A stretch of DNA of 42,496 nt from DASQHY01 sp035602605 (GTDB lineage: Bacteria > Acidobacteriota > Terriglobia > Acidiferrales > UBA7541), in contig DATNLZ010000060.1 in NCBI GenBank assembly GCA_035602605.1, positions 1 through 42,496 of the forward strand. The letters run 5' to 3'. Positions 9,601-17,707 of this stretch are shown here, in pieces; position 1 is the first letter of the stretch, and the number at the start of each line of letters is the position of its first letter. The notes under the pieces were generated by a model. That model did not search any database, was not told the origin of the DNA, and saw only the letters and a list, made by a program, of their open reading frames with translations. The translations under genes were made by a program, and so were the position numbers.

Positions 9601-10004
9601 GGATTGCCGGTGTTGACGAGCGGAACTTCGGTGGTGACGTTGATGACTTCGCTGACGCTGCCGAGCGCGAGCCTCGCATCAAGGCGCGCGGTCTGGCCAA
9701 CCTGGAGAATAATTCCCTTCTGGAGAAATTGCTTGAATCCCGGCGCGCTGACTTCGAGCGAGTAATTGCCCACCGGCAGAAACTCGATGCGATATTCGCC
9801 GGAGGAATTGGTGGGGACGCTGCGCGAAAGATTGGTGTCGACGCTGGTAACCGTGACCTTCGCGTCGGGCACGACCGCGCCGCTACTTTCGGTCACTGTG
9901 CCGTAGAGGGTTGTGGTGGTACTCTGCGCGAGAAGATCGCGCGCGCCATCAAACATTAAAATGCACACGCAAAACCACAACACGAATTTCTGTAGTTTCC
10001 GCAT
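6651..10004 (-). CDS. TonB-dependent receptor, Oar-like, with carboxypeptidase-regulatory-like domain
   Basis: An outer-membrane protein of 1117 residues. A signal peptide (about 1-27) is followed by a CarboxypepD_reg-like Ig domain (about 32-110: LYGTVTESSGAVVPDAKVTV), a plug with PLVNRNVYSLLDLTPGV and the barrel-entry block DAVQEFRVETNGYNAEYGRFANGIVNVITKSGSNQ, then a long beta-barrel ending FRQLQLGARLTF with the terminal Phe typical of outer-membrane proteins. Domain order and size match the very expanded Oar-like family of Acidobacteriota, usually linked to uptake of plant-derived glycans or peptides; the substrate is not predictable. The start at 10004 (ATG, preceded by GGGGTG) is preferred over the GTG at 10010. 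No TonB box is obvious. Confidence 0.93.
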   Translation of the reverse strand: MRKLQKFVLWFCVCILMFDGARDLLAQSTTTTLYGTVTESSGAVVPDAKVTVTSVDTNLSRSVPTNSSGEYRIEFLPVGNYSLEVSAPGFKQFLQKGIILQVGQTARLDARLALGSVSEVINVTTEVPLVNTGNPELGRTVENAEITNLPLVNRNVYSLLDLTPGVQRNDSGMTLGFPEQKVLINGGIDSGSGSVSYYLDGGTNMSGLRNTGNIVPNPDAVQEFRVETNGYNAEYGRFANGIVNVITKSGSNQLHGSLFEFVRNTLFNADEWNNTTGKSPMHRNQFGGTVGGPIRKNKTFFFGSYGGLRQNIGTFLTGATVPSDLERAGNFSQSKDSKGNKVFIRDPRKSPALACQSTDTSGCFTNNIIPDSLLDPTAQNIMKKAIPGANSPKNGWQGTLPNPFNTDEFLAKVDHNLTEGHRLTASYYETSGKNTVKAGSTMNPLPWSVQQFTWRQHNTNVSDTWIISPNKVNQIWLSYMRNFGGRLNLTDPRLGIARQASLADFGSTLTVQGTPALPDISVNSFFNLGQAIGGPTAGTNFYSVRDALSYTRGRHALKFGGEVSLQKDIQDTLLNNYATFSFNGSVSGNSLADFVLGIPNQIKQDAPVTAYTNSWYTALFLQDDFRIHPRLTLNLGLRWDVQTPPTDPLDRQATYIAGAKSTVRPNAPVGQVFVGDPGITRGTVAVRWRHVSPRLGMAWDPFGDGKTSIRSAIGVFYGSMSGNNWNQSSNFEPFATRLTFTNTGSGTLSCPYNNFDSGGTTVRCRGGSGQNPFPYNGAYVPGGGILGMATDFQWPYTYQLNFSVQRQLTSDFSMTVAYVGSLSHNLPFAQDVNAPGLDALAISSGKDIQRRRPNKDFGPVFLVQSNQTASYHGLQFSVVKRMGHNFTLNGFYTYSKSFTSVQLDANQTQGGAQNMLDLRAERSRADIDQRHVFSTSIVWQPEYSYGGNGWLRAALNSWSISPIIRLRSGLPFTVTNGRDSNLDGTNNDRAQLIGDPRLSGRGSAKWFNTAAFAGNCLRTSLTQILPCTPVDGNSPRNVLDRPGFRTVDLAVARSFKLRESLKFEMRAEASNIFNMVNLDAPVSNFTDSTFGQIQKAQRGGSGTGTFRQLQLGARLTF

Positions 10005-10210
10005 ATTCACCCCGCACTACTAGTGGAAGGATTATACGGCACAAACATGCTAGTTGAAATCAATTCTGCGGCGGAGCGTCGGGTGTCGCGCGCTTGCCGC
10101 CGCGGCCGTGAAACAGGCGACAGCCATCCACCCGAAACACCGGATCGCGACCGGCCGAGGGATCAAGGGATTGCCTCCGTAGCCCTAGGGTGGCCATGAT
10201 CGGTTTTTGG

Positions 10211-10627
10211 TTAGGCTCTGAGTTCGGCGGCGATGGCTTTGCGGGCGGAGTCGCCTAGGTCTAGGTACTCGACGCCGATGCCGACGCCTTGGAGGCAGTA
10301 GCGAACTTCGCCGCGGACTTCTATGAGCTTGCGGGTGCGCGCGAGACGAAAGCCGATTTTGACGACTGCGCCTTCGGGAAAATGTTCGGTGGTGTTGATG
10401 AACATCCCGGCTGTGGAAATGTCCGGCGTGCGCGGTGCGATGGCCCGGGAGCTGCCTTCGTACTGCACGGTGAGATCGCGAAACTGCGGGAAGCGCTCGG
10501 CGGAGCGTGTGGGCGCGAACTTTCTCGCGCCAGAAACTGCGGAGGCTGGCACGCGCGGATTCTTCGATTTTTGTTTTGCAGGGGATTTGCGCGGCGAATG
10601 CGATTTGCGTTTCGTTCGGATTGCCAT
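10211..10627 (-). CDS. PilZ-domain protein
   Basis: A 138-residue protein with a very basic N-terminal tail of about 38 residues (Lys/Arg/Ser/Pro rich) and a PilZ-like beta-barrel: FRDLTVQYEGSSRAIAPRTPDISTAGMFINT, then VRGEVRYCLQGVGIGVEYLDL. The c-di-GMP signature RxxxR-(D/N)xSxxG is only partly kept: RTPDISTAGMF supplies DxSxxG, and the upstream arginines are displaced. Binding of c-di-GMP is therefore plausible but not certain. The next gene upstream on the same strand is a PilB-like ATPase 227 bp away, which suggests a link to pili or secretion. Confidence 0.8.
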   Translation of the reverse strand: MAIRTKRKSHSPRKSPAKQKSKNPRVPASAVSGARKFAPTRSAERFPQFRDLTVQYEGSSRAIAPRTPDISTAGMFINTTEHFPEGAVVKIGFRLARTRKLIEVRGEVRYCLQGVGIGVEYLDLGDSARKAIAAELRA

Positions 10628-10715
10628 AGTGTTAATTTCCAGACTCGACAGCTTACCTTAATCATAGAGGTTCGTGAAGGGTTTCTGGCGGTGCGTGACG
10701 ATGGGCGCGAAGCGC

Positions 10716-10741
10716 GGTGACCCAGTTCAAACTGAGTCACC
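10716..10741. repeat. 26-bp imperfect palindrome upstream of the PilZ gene
   Basis: Arms GGTGAC-C-CAGTT and AACTG-A-GTCACC flank a two-base centre (CA), giving 11 paired positions with one mismatch. It lies between the PilB-like ATPase and the PilZ gene, about 90 bp upstream of the latter. There is no T-run on either side, so a standard intrinsic terminator is unlikely; an operator or mRNA hairpin is possible. Confidence 0.45.
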
Positions 10742-10854
10742 AGCAATAGTATCGACTCTGCAGCTGTTCCGATGCTGAACCTCTGCGGATTTCTGGACCC
10801 AGGCGAGCCTCGATTCGAACTGATCATGGCCAGAAAAAGGGGAGCAGGGTGCGG

Positions 10855-13047
10855 TTAGCGGCGGGGGCCTCTCTTGTATTCGCGAACGAGTTTGTCTAGT
10901 TTGGTTGACGTGTCGTCGGCGGATTCATCGTCATGAGCAGGGAGATCGGTACGGCGCGCGACGCGGATCTGCTCGGCCGTGCGCGTCTCGCCGCTTCGGT
11001 CGGACTGGCGTAGATTTCGCCGCAAGTATGCGGTGCCCTGCGACGAGTGGGCGTCATTCGAGTGGTCCCTGGGCTGAGTGCGCGCGTGCTGCGCAAGATG
11101 TACATCGTGGCCACTCGAAGAGCCCGCGGTTACCAGTTCAGCGACCGCGGGAGCCACGCCCGGCGGGACATGAGCGGTGTGCGCAACTGGCCCGGCCGGC
11201 GCAACGGCAACGCGGCGCACCGAACAATACGGACAATACAAGAATGTTGGCGCGAGTTCCCTGTTGCAACGCTGGCATAGCTCCGGTTTGCTGTCGTCGA
11301 AGGCCACAACGCGCATGATTTCATCGAAAGTAGTAATGCCGCGGCGAACTTTATCGAGGCCATCTTCCTGAATCCAGCGCGTGCCGGCAACGCTTGCTAG
11401 CTGGCGAATCAGCTCTACCGGAGCTCCGGCGCGGATGGCGCGGCGCATCGGTTCGTCCAGCGTAAGAACCTCGTAAACTCCCACTCGGCCATGGTAGCCA
11501 CTGTGATCGCACTCGCGGCAGCCGACCGGGGCGTACGTGGTCAACGAAGAATCGTCAACACCGTGCGCGACCAGACGCGCGAGAAGCTCGGGCGACGCCA
11601 CCGACGCGCTCTTACATTTGCACAACTTACGCACCAGGCGCTGAGCGACGATACCGGTCATCGAGCTGGCAATCAAGTACCCGGGAATTCCCAAATCGAG
11701 CAGGCGCACGATCGCGCTCACCGCGTCGTTGGTGTGCAACGTGGAGAGCACCATGTGCCCGGTCTGCGAAGCCTTCAGCGCGATCTCCGCGGTTTCCGAA
11801 TCGCGAATCTCGCCGATCATGATAATGTTGGGATCCTGGCGCAGGATCGAGCGCAGCGCGCTGGAAAAAGTCAACCCTGCTTTCGGATGCACCTGTACCT
11901 GATTGATGCCGTCAATCATGTACTCGATGGGATCTTCGACGGTAACGATGTTCACGCCCGGGCCGCGCAAAAAATTGAGCGAAGAATAAAGTGTCGTGGA
12001 TTTGCCGGAGCCGGTCGGACCAGTGACGAGCAGCATACCCTGTGGCTGAATGAGAATTCTCTTGAGCTGCGCGATGACTTCTCCGTCGAATCCCATTTCG
12101 TTGAAGGTGGCAAGGGGTGAGCTCGCCTCGAGCAGGCGCATCACAACTTTTTCGCCGTGATTGGTGGGCAGCGTGGAAATGCGCAAATCAATTTTGCGGC
12201 CCCCCAGGTTGACCATGAAGCGGCCATCCTGCGGCGCTCGGCGCTCGGCGATATCCATGTCCGAAAGCACTTTGATGCGTGAGACAAGCGAATTTTGCAG
12301 CTTCCCTTTCACCTGCATCAATTCGCGCAACACACCATCCACGCGGATGCGCACGATGGTGCCCTGAGACATGGGCTCGATGTGAATGTCGCTGGCCTTG
12401 CGCGTGGCGGCACGGGAGATAATGGTGCTCACCAGACGCACGGCCGGCGTACGGCGATTGCTGAGCTCGGCCTGGAACTCGGCCATGGCTTCGCGGGCCG
12501 ATTCACGCGAGCTGACGGAGATAAACTCGATTTCGGCGGCCTCGGGATCCGTCAGTGGATCCTCGCCAGGTTCGCGGAGTTCAATGGACGCGGCGGCATC
12601 GGCTTCTTCAGCGGCCATTCCAGCATAATATTTTTCGATGGAAGAGAAAATTTCGTCGCGAAAGCCGAGGCGCGGCGAAATTAGTTTCCCGGTGAGGAAG
12701 CGCAGCTCGTCAAGGGTGCGCAGATTCTGCGGTTCGGCCATCACCACGATCAGCTTGTTTTCGTCGCATTCGTAAGGCAGCACGCCATATTTTAACGCGG
12801 TCTCGCGCGGAACCATTTCCAGCGCTTCGGCCGTGGGGGCAAATTCGCGGCAATCGAGATAGCCAACGTGGGTGACTTCTTCGAGTGCACCGATCAGGTC
12901 GTCTTTCGAGAGCGAGCCGCGTGAAAGCAGCAGCTCACCAAGCATGAGGACTTTGCCCTCTTGCTCAGCAATGGCCTTGTGAAGTTCTTCGGCGGAAATT
13001 TTGCCGCGCTCGCGCAATACGTCGCCGAGCCGCTTCTTTGACGCCAT
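10855..13047 (-). CDS. PilB/GspE-type secretion or pilus ATPase
   Basis: A 730-residue type II/IV secretion ATPase. The N-terminal MshEN-like region (about 5-140: RLGDVLRERGKISAEELHKAI, then LLLSRGSLSKDDLIGALEE) may bind c-di-GMP. The core has Walker A GPTGSGKST (343-351), the Asp box EDPIEY (371-376), Walker B region IIMIGEIRDSETAEIA (408-423) and the His box GHMVLSTLHTNDA. A tetracysteine cluster (Cys476, 478, 510, 513) is as in GspE/PilB. Unusually, a second zinc ribbon (Cys591, 594, 605, 608) and a tail of about 120 residues rich in Pro, Ala, His and Arg follow the ATPase. It should power pilus assembly or type II secretion; no pilC, pilM or gsp gene is nearby. The ATG at 13047 with AAGGGG just upstream is preferred over read-through to 13188. 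Confidence 0.9.
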   Translation of the reverse strand: MASKKRLGDVLRERGKISAEELHKAIAEQEGKVLMLGELLLSRGSLSKDDLIGALEEVTHVGYLDCREFAPTAEALEMVPRETALKYGVLPYECDENKLIVVMAEPQNLRTLDELRFLTGKLISPRLGFRDEIFSSIEKYYAGMAAEEADAAASIELREPGEDPLTDPEAAEIEFISVSSRESAREAMAEFQAELSNRRTPAVRLVSTIISRAATRKASDIHIEPMSQGTIVRIRVDGVLRELMQVKGKLQNSLVSRIKVLSDMDIAERRAPQDGRFMVNLGGRKIDLRISTLPTNHGEKVVMRLLEASSPLATFNEMGFDGEVIAQLKRILIQPQGMLLVTGPTGSGKSTTLYSSLNFLRGPGVNIVTVEDPIEYMIDGINQVQVHPKAGLTFSSALRSILRQDPNIIMIGEIRDSETAEIALKASQTGHMVLSTLHTNDAVSAIVRLLDLGIPGYLIASSMTGIVAQRLVRKLCKCKSASVASPELLARLVAHGVDDSSLTTYAPVGCRECDHSGYHGRVGVYEVLTLDEPMRRAIRAGAPVELIRQLASVAGTRWIQEDGLDKVRRGITTFDEIMRVVAFDDSKPELCQRCNRELAPTFLYCPYCSVRRVAVAPAGPVAHTAHVPPGVAPAVAELVTAGSSSGHDVHLAQHARTQPRDHSNDAHSSQGTAYLRRNLRQSDRSGETRTAEQIRVARRTDLPAHDDESADDTSTKLDKLVREYKRGPRR

Positions 13048-13474
13048 GGTTCCCCTTCGCACCCGCCCACCAGATGCCGCCTGCTGCAAGCCCGAAGCCG
13101 CTGGTTTGCGTTTTGCCTGCTTCCGCAGGCGTTGCGTGCTCCCCGCTTCCGGCCTTCCCTCGCGCGAACGCAGGAAGCAGCGAATCATCGTGGCAGGCGG
13201 TGCGGCGCGGAGTCAATGGAACGAAGCAGCGAAGTCACGTATCAGTTAGCCGGGGAAATACATGATGATCCGCCGAAATGTAATGAATGGTTGTGCATAA
13301 AAATACCAAGACTTGAAGCCCGGACGCCAGCGAATCGTGCCTTGACGTTTTTTCAATAGTAGAATAGCGTCCAGTCCGTAACTGTACTCGCACGCGGTCG
13401 TGCCAAGCGATGGCTTAGGCGAAGGTTATAGGATCACGCGAGAGTTCGTTGGTCACCCCTGGAGGAAAAATCAA

Positions 13475-13669
13475 ATGGCTCTTCGCGGCAAACCACTGGC
13501 GAGTTTCTTCATGCTGTTGCTCATTGGGCTGATTGGCTTCTTCAATGTGATGCAGAAACCCAGATTCCAAGCCTTTCACAACGTGGATGTGCTTCAGCTC
13601 ATCGCTACCGGCATGTGCTTCGGTGTGGCACTCACTCTGCTGTTCGCGACGTTTCGACGAGCTGCGTAG
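13475..13669 (+). CDS. Small two-helix membrane protein
   Basis: A 64-residue hydrophobic protein with two predicted membrane segments (about 9-26, FFMLLLIGLIGFF, and about 43-60, IATGMCFGVALTLLFATF) joined by a short polar loop. The start at 13475 is set by an excellent GGAGG at 13461-13465 with an A-rich spacer; the frame is open from 13400 but that part is not protein-like. No family was recognised. It is followed by a candidate small-RNA gene. Confidence 0.65.
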   Translation: MALRGKPLASFFMLLLIGLIGFFNVMQKPRFQAFHNVDVLQLIATGMCFGVALTLLFATFRRAA

Positions 13670-13864
13670 TCGAACCGCCGGCTCTCTTGCTAAAAACCGT
13701 TTTGCGGCTGCGCGCAGAATAAAGATGTAAAAATTTGAATAGTTAATCTTCCTGACCTCCTCACGCAACGGCCTTATTCGTTGACATTTACCCGGTACAT
13801 GCCGACTGCACGTATTGCTGCTAAGAGTAGCTTTTTGCTTCCTGAGCGACAGAATCGACGGGTC

Positions 13865-13894
13865 TTGACAAGGATTTAAGCGTTTTGTTATGTT
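13865..13894 (+). promoter_or_regulatory. Strong sigma-70-like promoter of the small-RNA unit
   Basis: A perfect -35 TTGACA (13865-13870), an 18-bp spacer and an extended -10 (TG at 13886-13887, one base, then TATGTT at 13889-13894). Transcription would start near 13901. No reading frame with a ribosome-binding site follows before the terminator at 13940. Confidence 0.6.
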
Positions 13895-13900
13895 GGGGTT

Positions 13901-13967
13901 GCTTCGTGGCGCGCCCCAAAGCGCGCATCTAGTTCTCTTGGGCGGCTGTTCTGGCCGCCCTTTTTTA
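13901..13967 (+). ncRNA. Candidate small non-coding RNA of about 67 nt
   Basis: Between a strong promoter and a perfect terminator lies a unit of about 67 nt. It contains a 6-bp GC-only hairpin (GCGCGC 13909-13914, loop CCCAAA, GCGCGC 13921-13926), a single-stranded linker (13927-13939) and the terminator hairpin. Promoter, fold and terminator together argue for an independent small RNA. Conserved acidobacterial RNA motifs such as Acido-1 are known, and this should be tested against them; I could not make that comparison. Ends are estimates. Confidence 0.55.
13940..13967 (+). terminator. Intrinsic terminator of the small-RNA unit
   Basis: A perfect 7-bp stem GGGCGGC (13940-13946) / GCCGCCC (13954-13960) with a 7-base loop, followed directly by six T residues. 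This is a textbook Rho-independent terminator for + strand transcripts. Confidence 0.8.
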
Positions 13968-14030
13968 TTTCGTGACACGGTGAGCAGCGTTTAAGGTCGA
14001 TTCAAACCAAACCGTCGAAACCAAACTAAA

Positions 14031-14102
14031 ACCCGCACCGTCCGGAAACCGCCAATGAAGTAATTTGGTCGGGAGCGACGCAACTGCGTTTTTGGTGCGG
14101 GT
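14031..14102. repeat. Perfect 9-bp inverted repeat enclosing a 54-base loop
   Basis: ACCCGCACC (14031-14039) and GGTGCGGGT (14094-14102) are perfectly complementary. The interior carries smaller hairpins such as CGCA-AC-TGCG (14079-14088). It lies just past the 3' end of the GH172 gene (-) and downstream of the small RNA (+), so it could stabilise either transcript's 3' end or be a separate structured RNA. Confidence 0.4.
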
Positions 14103-14127
14103 CTGACGGTACACGGGATTGACGCTG

Positions 14128-16506
14128 TTATTTTGTGCCGCCTCGGTGACCGCGGCCGCCCGCCTGCGGCATCACGAAACAATATGCGGTGTATCGCATT
14201 TCGCTCCAGCCAAGTGGAGGCAGGGGATAACCAGGATACAGCGGAATCTCCACGGGATTAAAGCGCACCCGCACGCGGATCGCGGAGCGGCCACGGGCGA
14301 GGTCGCGGCCAATGAGGAACTCATCGTCGCGAAAGCGGCGGTTCGAGGTTTTCACACCATGTTGGGCATCGCCAAGTTCATCGGAAGGGTTGGAGAATAC
14401 GATGGTATTCGACCCAGCGAGGTACCAAAGCCCCGCACTTCGCCACCGCCCTTGGTGGCCCGGGCTCGTTTCGTCAGCGACGAACACCTCGGCACGCTGG
14501 TTGGGATAGCCGTAGTCGAGCTTGCGGCGCAAGAGTACGCCCCAATTATCTGGACGCAGCTTCACCGTGAACTCGGAGGTTCCGGTTGTGACCCGCCCCC
14601 AATCGGATTCGGCAGGAAAGATTTCGCGGCCCTGCAAGTGGTCTACTCCCCATTCGTAGCGCGAGACCAATGCAACGGGTTCCGACGCCTGCGGCGAGCG
14701 ATACTGGTGGGCCGCTTCGCTTTTCGCGTCGCCAATCCTTAGTTCGTCAGTCTTGATCAGAGTTGGCTGCGGTATGCCATACCAATAGGCAAGCGTCTCG
14801 TAATGCTCGGTGGATTGATCCTCACCGCCATGCTCCAGGCCGATCACGGCATTCCTGCCGAAAGGCATCAGATCTGAAAGCAGAAACCGGTAACCGGATT
14901 CAATCAGATCTTCCTCATTCTTCGCTTCGCTGGGCTTGCGGGCTCCGGTGGGATGGCCTACAAAAGCCAGTGTCATGTTCTGGCCACCCCAGTAATCACC
15001 GCCGCCAGCCCACTCCTCGGTACCGGTTCCCTGCACCTGCGGTGTGCGGCTGTCATCAAAGAAGAACCGCGGATCGCCTTCCAGGGTCGAGAGCTCGGCA
15101 CGGTGCGAAAAGATGAATGACGTGCCTACCAGGTGCCCTGTCCATTCGCTCTTACCCTCCGTCTCGCGAGTGTCAAGAAGGACCAGTTCCCTGCCCGGCT
15201 CAGGACTGCGATGGTCCCGGTAGGTGGCATGAAAGTACCCGACTTCGTTACGAGCGGCGTGCAGCGGAACATAGCGTACGCTCCAGCGGATTGCGGAAAG
15301 GGGTTGCTGAGGCGGTACGTCATCGGGCGGCGCGAGCTCAATGCGCGCCGAGCGGAAAAACGGCATAGGAAAGTAGCAAGCCAAGTAAGCCCGTTCGTCA
15401 TCGAAACGAATATTCACCGGAAAAGCCTTGACGAGGAACTCGCGTCCATCGCGGTTGTACAGAGTCCCGGCGCCGAAAAAAAGCGCCACCGGAGCGTCGA
15501 TCGAAGGCATTGACCAGTCATCCCAAGTAACGCGCAGCCGGGCTCGCGAGAACGCCACGGCCTGCTCGCGCGGAATCGAAATCTCAATCGCACGCAGCAT
15601 CGAGGGCGCGCGCGCGATTTCGGTTAGGAGGACGCTGCCTGTCTCCGGCAACCCCACCTCACCCGACTCCTGGACCACGCCGAGGCGTTCTCCTTCCACG
15701 TTGCCCGGTTTTGGAGCGAGGTCGCTTCCGGCCAGCCGAATCAACTGCAGCACGTCCTCATCGGGCGGCTGCTCGCGAAATGATTCGATCGGCCGCGACA
15801 ACTTCGCCCCAGGCACGTACTGCTGATAAATGTAGTAACCCGTGCCGTAATGGGTGCGCGAGTAGGCCATTTGAAACGACTGTTTGAACCCTATGGGCAC
15901 CCAGCTCAGGTCGGCGCCGCGAGTTTCCGACCAGGTCCAGGTGAGCGGGTTGGGAAAAGCTTCTCGCGGTAGAAATACGGAGCCGGGCACGGGATGCTTG
16001 GGATCGGCAGTGCTGGTCTCGCTGATCACGTACTCCTTGCCATCGACAACGTAATGCCACGGACTGCCATGCCAGTGGTTGTAGCGCGTGAAGTAGAGAA
16101 CGCCGGAACCGGCGAGATCGAGCGTCACATTGAAGTTGTCGGAAAGCTGATAAAGGAAATGACTGGCATCGGCGGATTCATTTCCTCCGGTGCGATCATA
16201 TGTGCTGCGCATGTAGGTGCGAGCGCCCACGCGCAAGTATGGCCAGCGCTCCCACATCCGGAATGCGTCCAGGCCCACGGGGATCATTGGTGGTGCGATG
16301 CGCTGATGCTTACGGGTTTCCGGGTAATCCGCCTCTCGTCGATCGATGGTGCCTTGAGAGCTGTGCGAGACCATGGAGCCCGTGTTGGGAAACGGAGATC
16401 GGAGGGGCTTGGCCCCCCTGCCGAGACATGTCACAAGGAGGGCTGCCAAGCAGACAAATGAAATGCGCCACCTGACACCTCCCGGACCACTTAATAAGAA
16501 CCCCAT
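14128..16506 (-). CDS. DUF2961 (GH172-type) secreted glycosidase
   Basis: A 792-residue exported protein with a signal peptide (about 1-31, ISFVCLAALLVTCLG). Conserved blocks of the DUF2961 family, now glycoside hydrolase family 172, are present: the first jelly-roll region (DLAGSGVLYFTRYNHWHGSPWHYV), the block YLACYFPMPFFRSARIELAPP, and the active-site region near GTGTEEWAGGGDYWGG. A C-terminal beta-rich domain of roughly 300 residues follows. GH172 enzymes cleave or rearrange fructo- or arabinofuranosyl linkages; the exact substrate is not predictable. AGAGGG lies about nine bases before the ATG. It fits a saprophytic, plant- or cell-wall-glycan-using lifestyle. Confidence 0.8.
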   Translation of the reverse strand: MGFLLSGPGGVRWRISFVCLAALLVTCLGRGAKPLRSPFPNTGSMVSHSSQGTIDRREADYPETRKHQRIAPPMIPVGLDAFRMWERWPYLRVGARTYMRSTYDRTGGNESADASHFLYQLSDNFNVTLDLAGSGVLYFTRYNHWHGSPWHYVVDGKEYVISETSTADPKHPVPGSVFLPREAFPNPLTWTWSETRGADLSWVPIGFKQSFQMAYSRTHYGTGYYIYQQYVPGAKLSRPIESFREQPPDEDVLQLIRLAGSDLAPKPGNVEGERLGVVQESGEVGLPETGSVLLTEIARAPSMLRAIEISIPREQAVAFSRARLRVTWDDWSMPSIDAPVALFFGAGTLYNRDGREFLVKAFPVNIRFDDERAYLACYFPMPFFRSARIELAPPDDVPPQQPLSAIRWSVRYVPLHAARNEVGYFHATYRDHRSPEPGRELVLLDTRETEGKSEWTGHLVGTSFIFSHRAELSTLEGDPRFFFDDSRTPQVQGTGTEEWAGGGDYWGGQNMTLAFVGHPTGARKPSEAKNEEDLIESGYRFLLSDLMPFGRNAVIGLEHGGEDQSTEHYETLAYWYGIPQPTLIKTDELRIGDAKSEAAHQYRSPQASEPVALVSRYEWGVDHLQGREIFPAESDWGRVTTGTSEFTVKLRPDNWGVLLRRKLDYGYPNQRAEVFVADETSPGHQGRWRSAGLWYLAGSNTIVFSNPSDELGDAQHGVKTSNRRFRDDEFLIGRDLARGRSAIRVRVRFNPVEIPLYPGYPLPPLGWSEMRYTAYCFVMPQAGGRGHRGGTK

Positions 16507-16700
16507 AAACTGCTACCCTCTCAAACTTGGCGTATCGAGCTAAGGACCGCCCACGCACGCCGGAGTTTATGGCGGGTGGGTTCTTCGAGCAAGCCCAGGC
16601 TCGGCCCGCCCCTACCGCCGAGTCGTAGCTCCGGTACGCGCTCGTGCATCCAAGTGGCAGAATTCGGGGCAACCTGGTTGTCCTCCATGGAGGCAGGAAC

Positions 16701-16970
16701 ATGAGCATGACAGCTTGCACACATCTGGATCAGATTCGGCCGGTGAAGCCGCACACGCGCGGTTGCGAAGAGTGCCTCAAAATGGGCGATACCTGGGTGC
16801 ACTTGCGGTTGTGCCTCACGTGCGGGCACGTGGGCTGCTGCGACTCGTCGAAAAATAAACACGCGACCAGGCACTTTCATACGACGAAGCACCCCATCAT
16901 CAAGTCGATCGAACCTGGCGAGGATTGGGGCTGGTGTTACGTAGATGAGCTCGAGCTGGATTTGGCGTGA
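16701..16970 (+). CDS. UBP-type zinc finger protein
   Basis: An 89-residue protein made almost entirely of a ZnF-UBP-like domain: CTHLDQI, GCEECLKMGDTWVHLRLCLTCGHVGCCDSS, NKHATRHFHTTKHPII, ending WGWCYVDELELDL. The Cys and His set for metal binding is complete, as in bacterial stand-alone UBP zinc fingers. In eukaryotes the domain binds the ubiquitin C terminus; the bacterial role is unknown. GGAGG (16689-16693) precedes the ATG at 16701. An alternative ATG lies two codons on (16707). Confidence 0.85.
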   Translation: MSMTACTHLDQIRPVKPHTRGCEECLKMGDTWVHLRLCLTCGHVGCCDSSKNKHATRHFHTTKHPIIKSIEPGEDWGWCYVDELELDLA

Positions 16971-17707
16971 GAGGGAGGCGCCCCTGACAAAATTCGCACT
17001 AAGTTATAAACAGTGAACTACTCAGGTGGCTGGCATGGTCGAGCATAATGTTGCGCAGGGAATTGTATGAATGAAGTTGGCGATGCTCATGATTCCCGCT
17101 CTACTGGGGACGTATTTCGCTACACCTGTTGGAATGCTGTTGGGTTGCGTGCCATGGGCGAAGTGTACCCAACCGCGAACTGTGCCCGCCGTTTTTCCTT
17201 GTTAGGTTTCCTTCTCGGTGCTGCCTCTGCTTTGCTCTACGAGACGTGACATGCGCTTCGCGCACGAATTTCAAAAACTCGCGTCTCTCCGCTCCGCATA
17301 ACCGTGTGTCACTCGCCGGCCCACTAGATGCCTCGTAGTACGGGTACCGCTGTGCACTGAAAACGGTACTCCGCAGCTATTGGTTTGACAGCGGCGGGCC
17401 AGCATACTCGTGATTGTCAGCGACCTACGCAGCGAAGATTCCTGCCGTTGTGAGCCTATAACGCGGTCCTAGGCAAGTTAGGCTCTGAAGACAACTCGTA
17501 AAACGAAACCTATCGATGAAACCCACGGCCCTTAAAGAACAATCCCTGTTACCTTCAGCCAAGCTCGGGTACCCAAACGTTAAGTATCTTCTCATAGACG
17601 TGCTTGCGCGGCTCGCCCCGATAGGGCTAGTATTCCGCTCCGTGCCGCCCCTCCCGGCAATACAGCTTAGTCCCCCGCAAGGTTTCCCCTGCGCATTTCT
17701 TGCGATT
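16971..17707 (+). other. Gene-poor region; one weak small ORF at 17071-17205
   Basis: About 730 bases without a firm gene. One frame at 17071-17205 encodes 44 residues starting MKLAMLMIPALLGTYF with a lipobox-like GMLLGC, which would be a tiny lipoprotein, but its ribosome-binding site is poor. From 17516 the frame of the following lipoprotein gene is open, but the residues before 17708 do not look like protein. Confidence 0.3.

Noticed and set aside
10800..10830. TTCGAA-containing stretch resembling a tRNA T-loop
   Set aside because: Flanking bases do not pair as a T-stem and no acceptor or anticodon arm is found on either strand.
13415..13978. A 187-codon minus-strand frame across the small membrane protein and sRNA region
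   Set aside because: It is antisense to a gene with a strong ribosome-binding site, crosses a promoter and terminator, and its composition is not protein-like.
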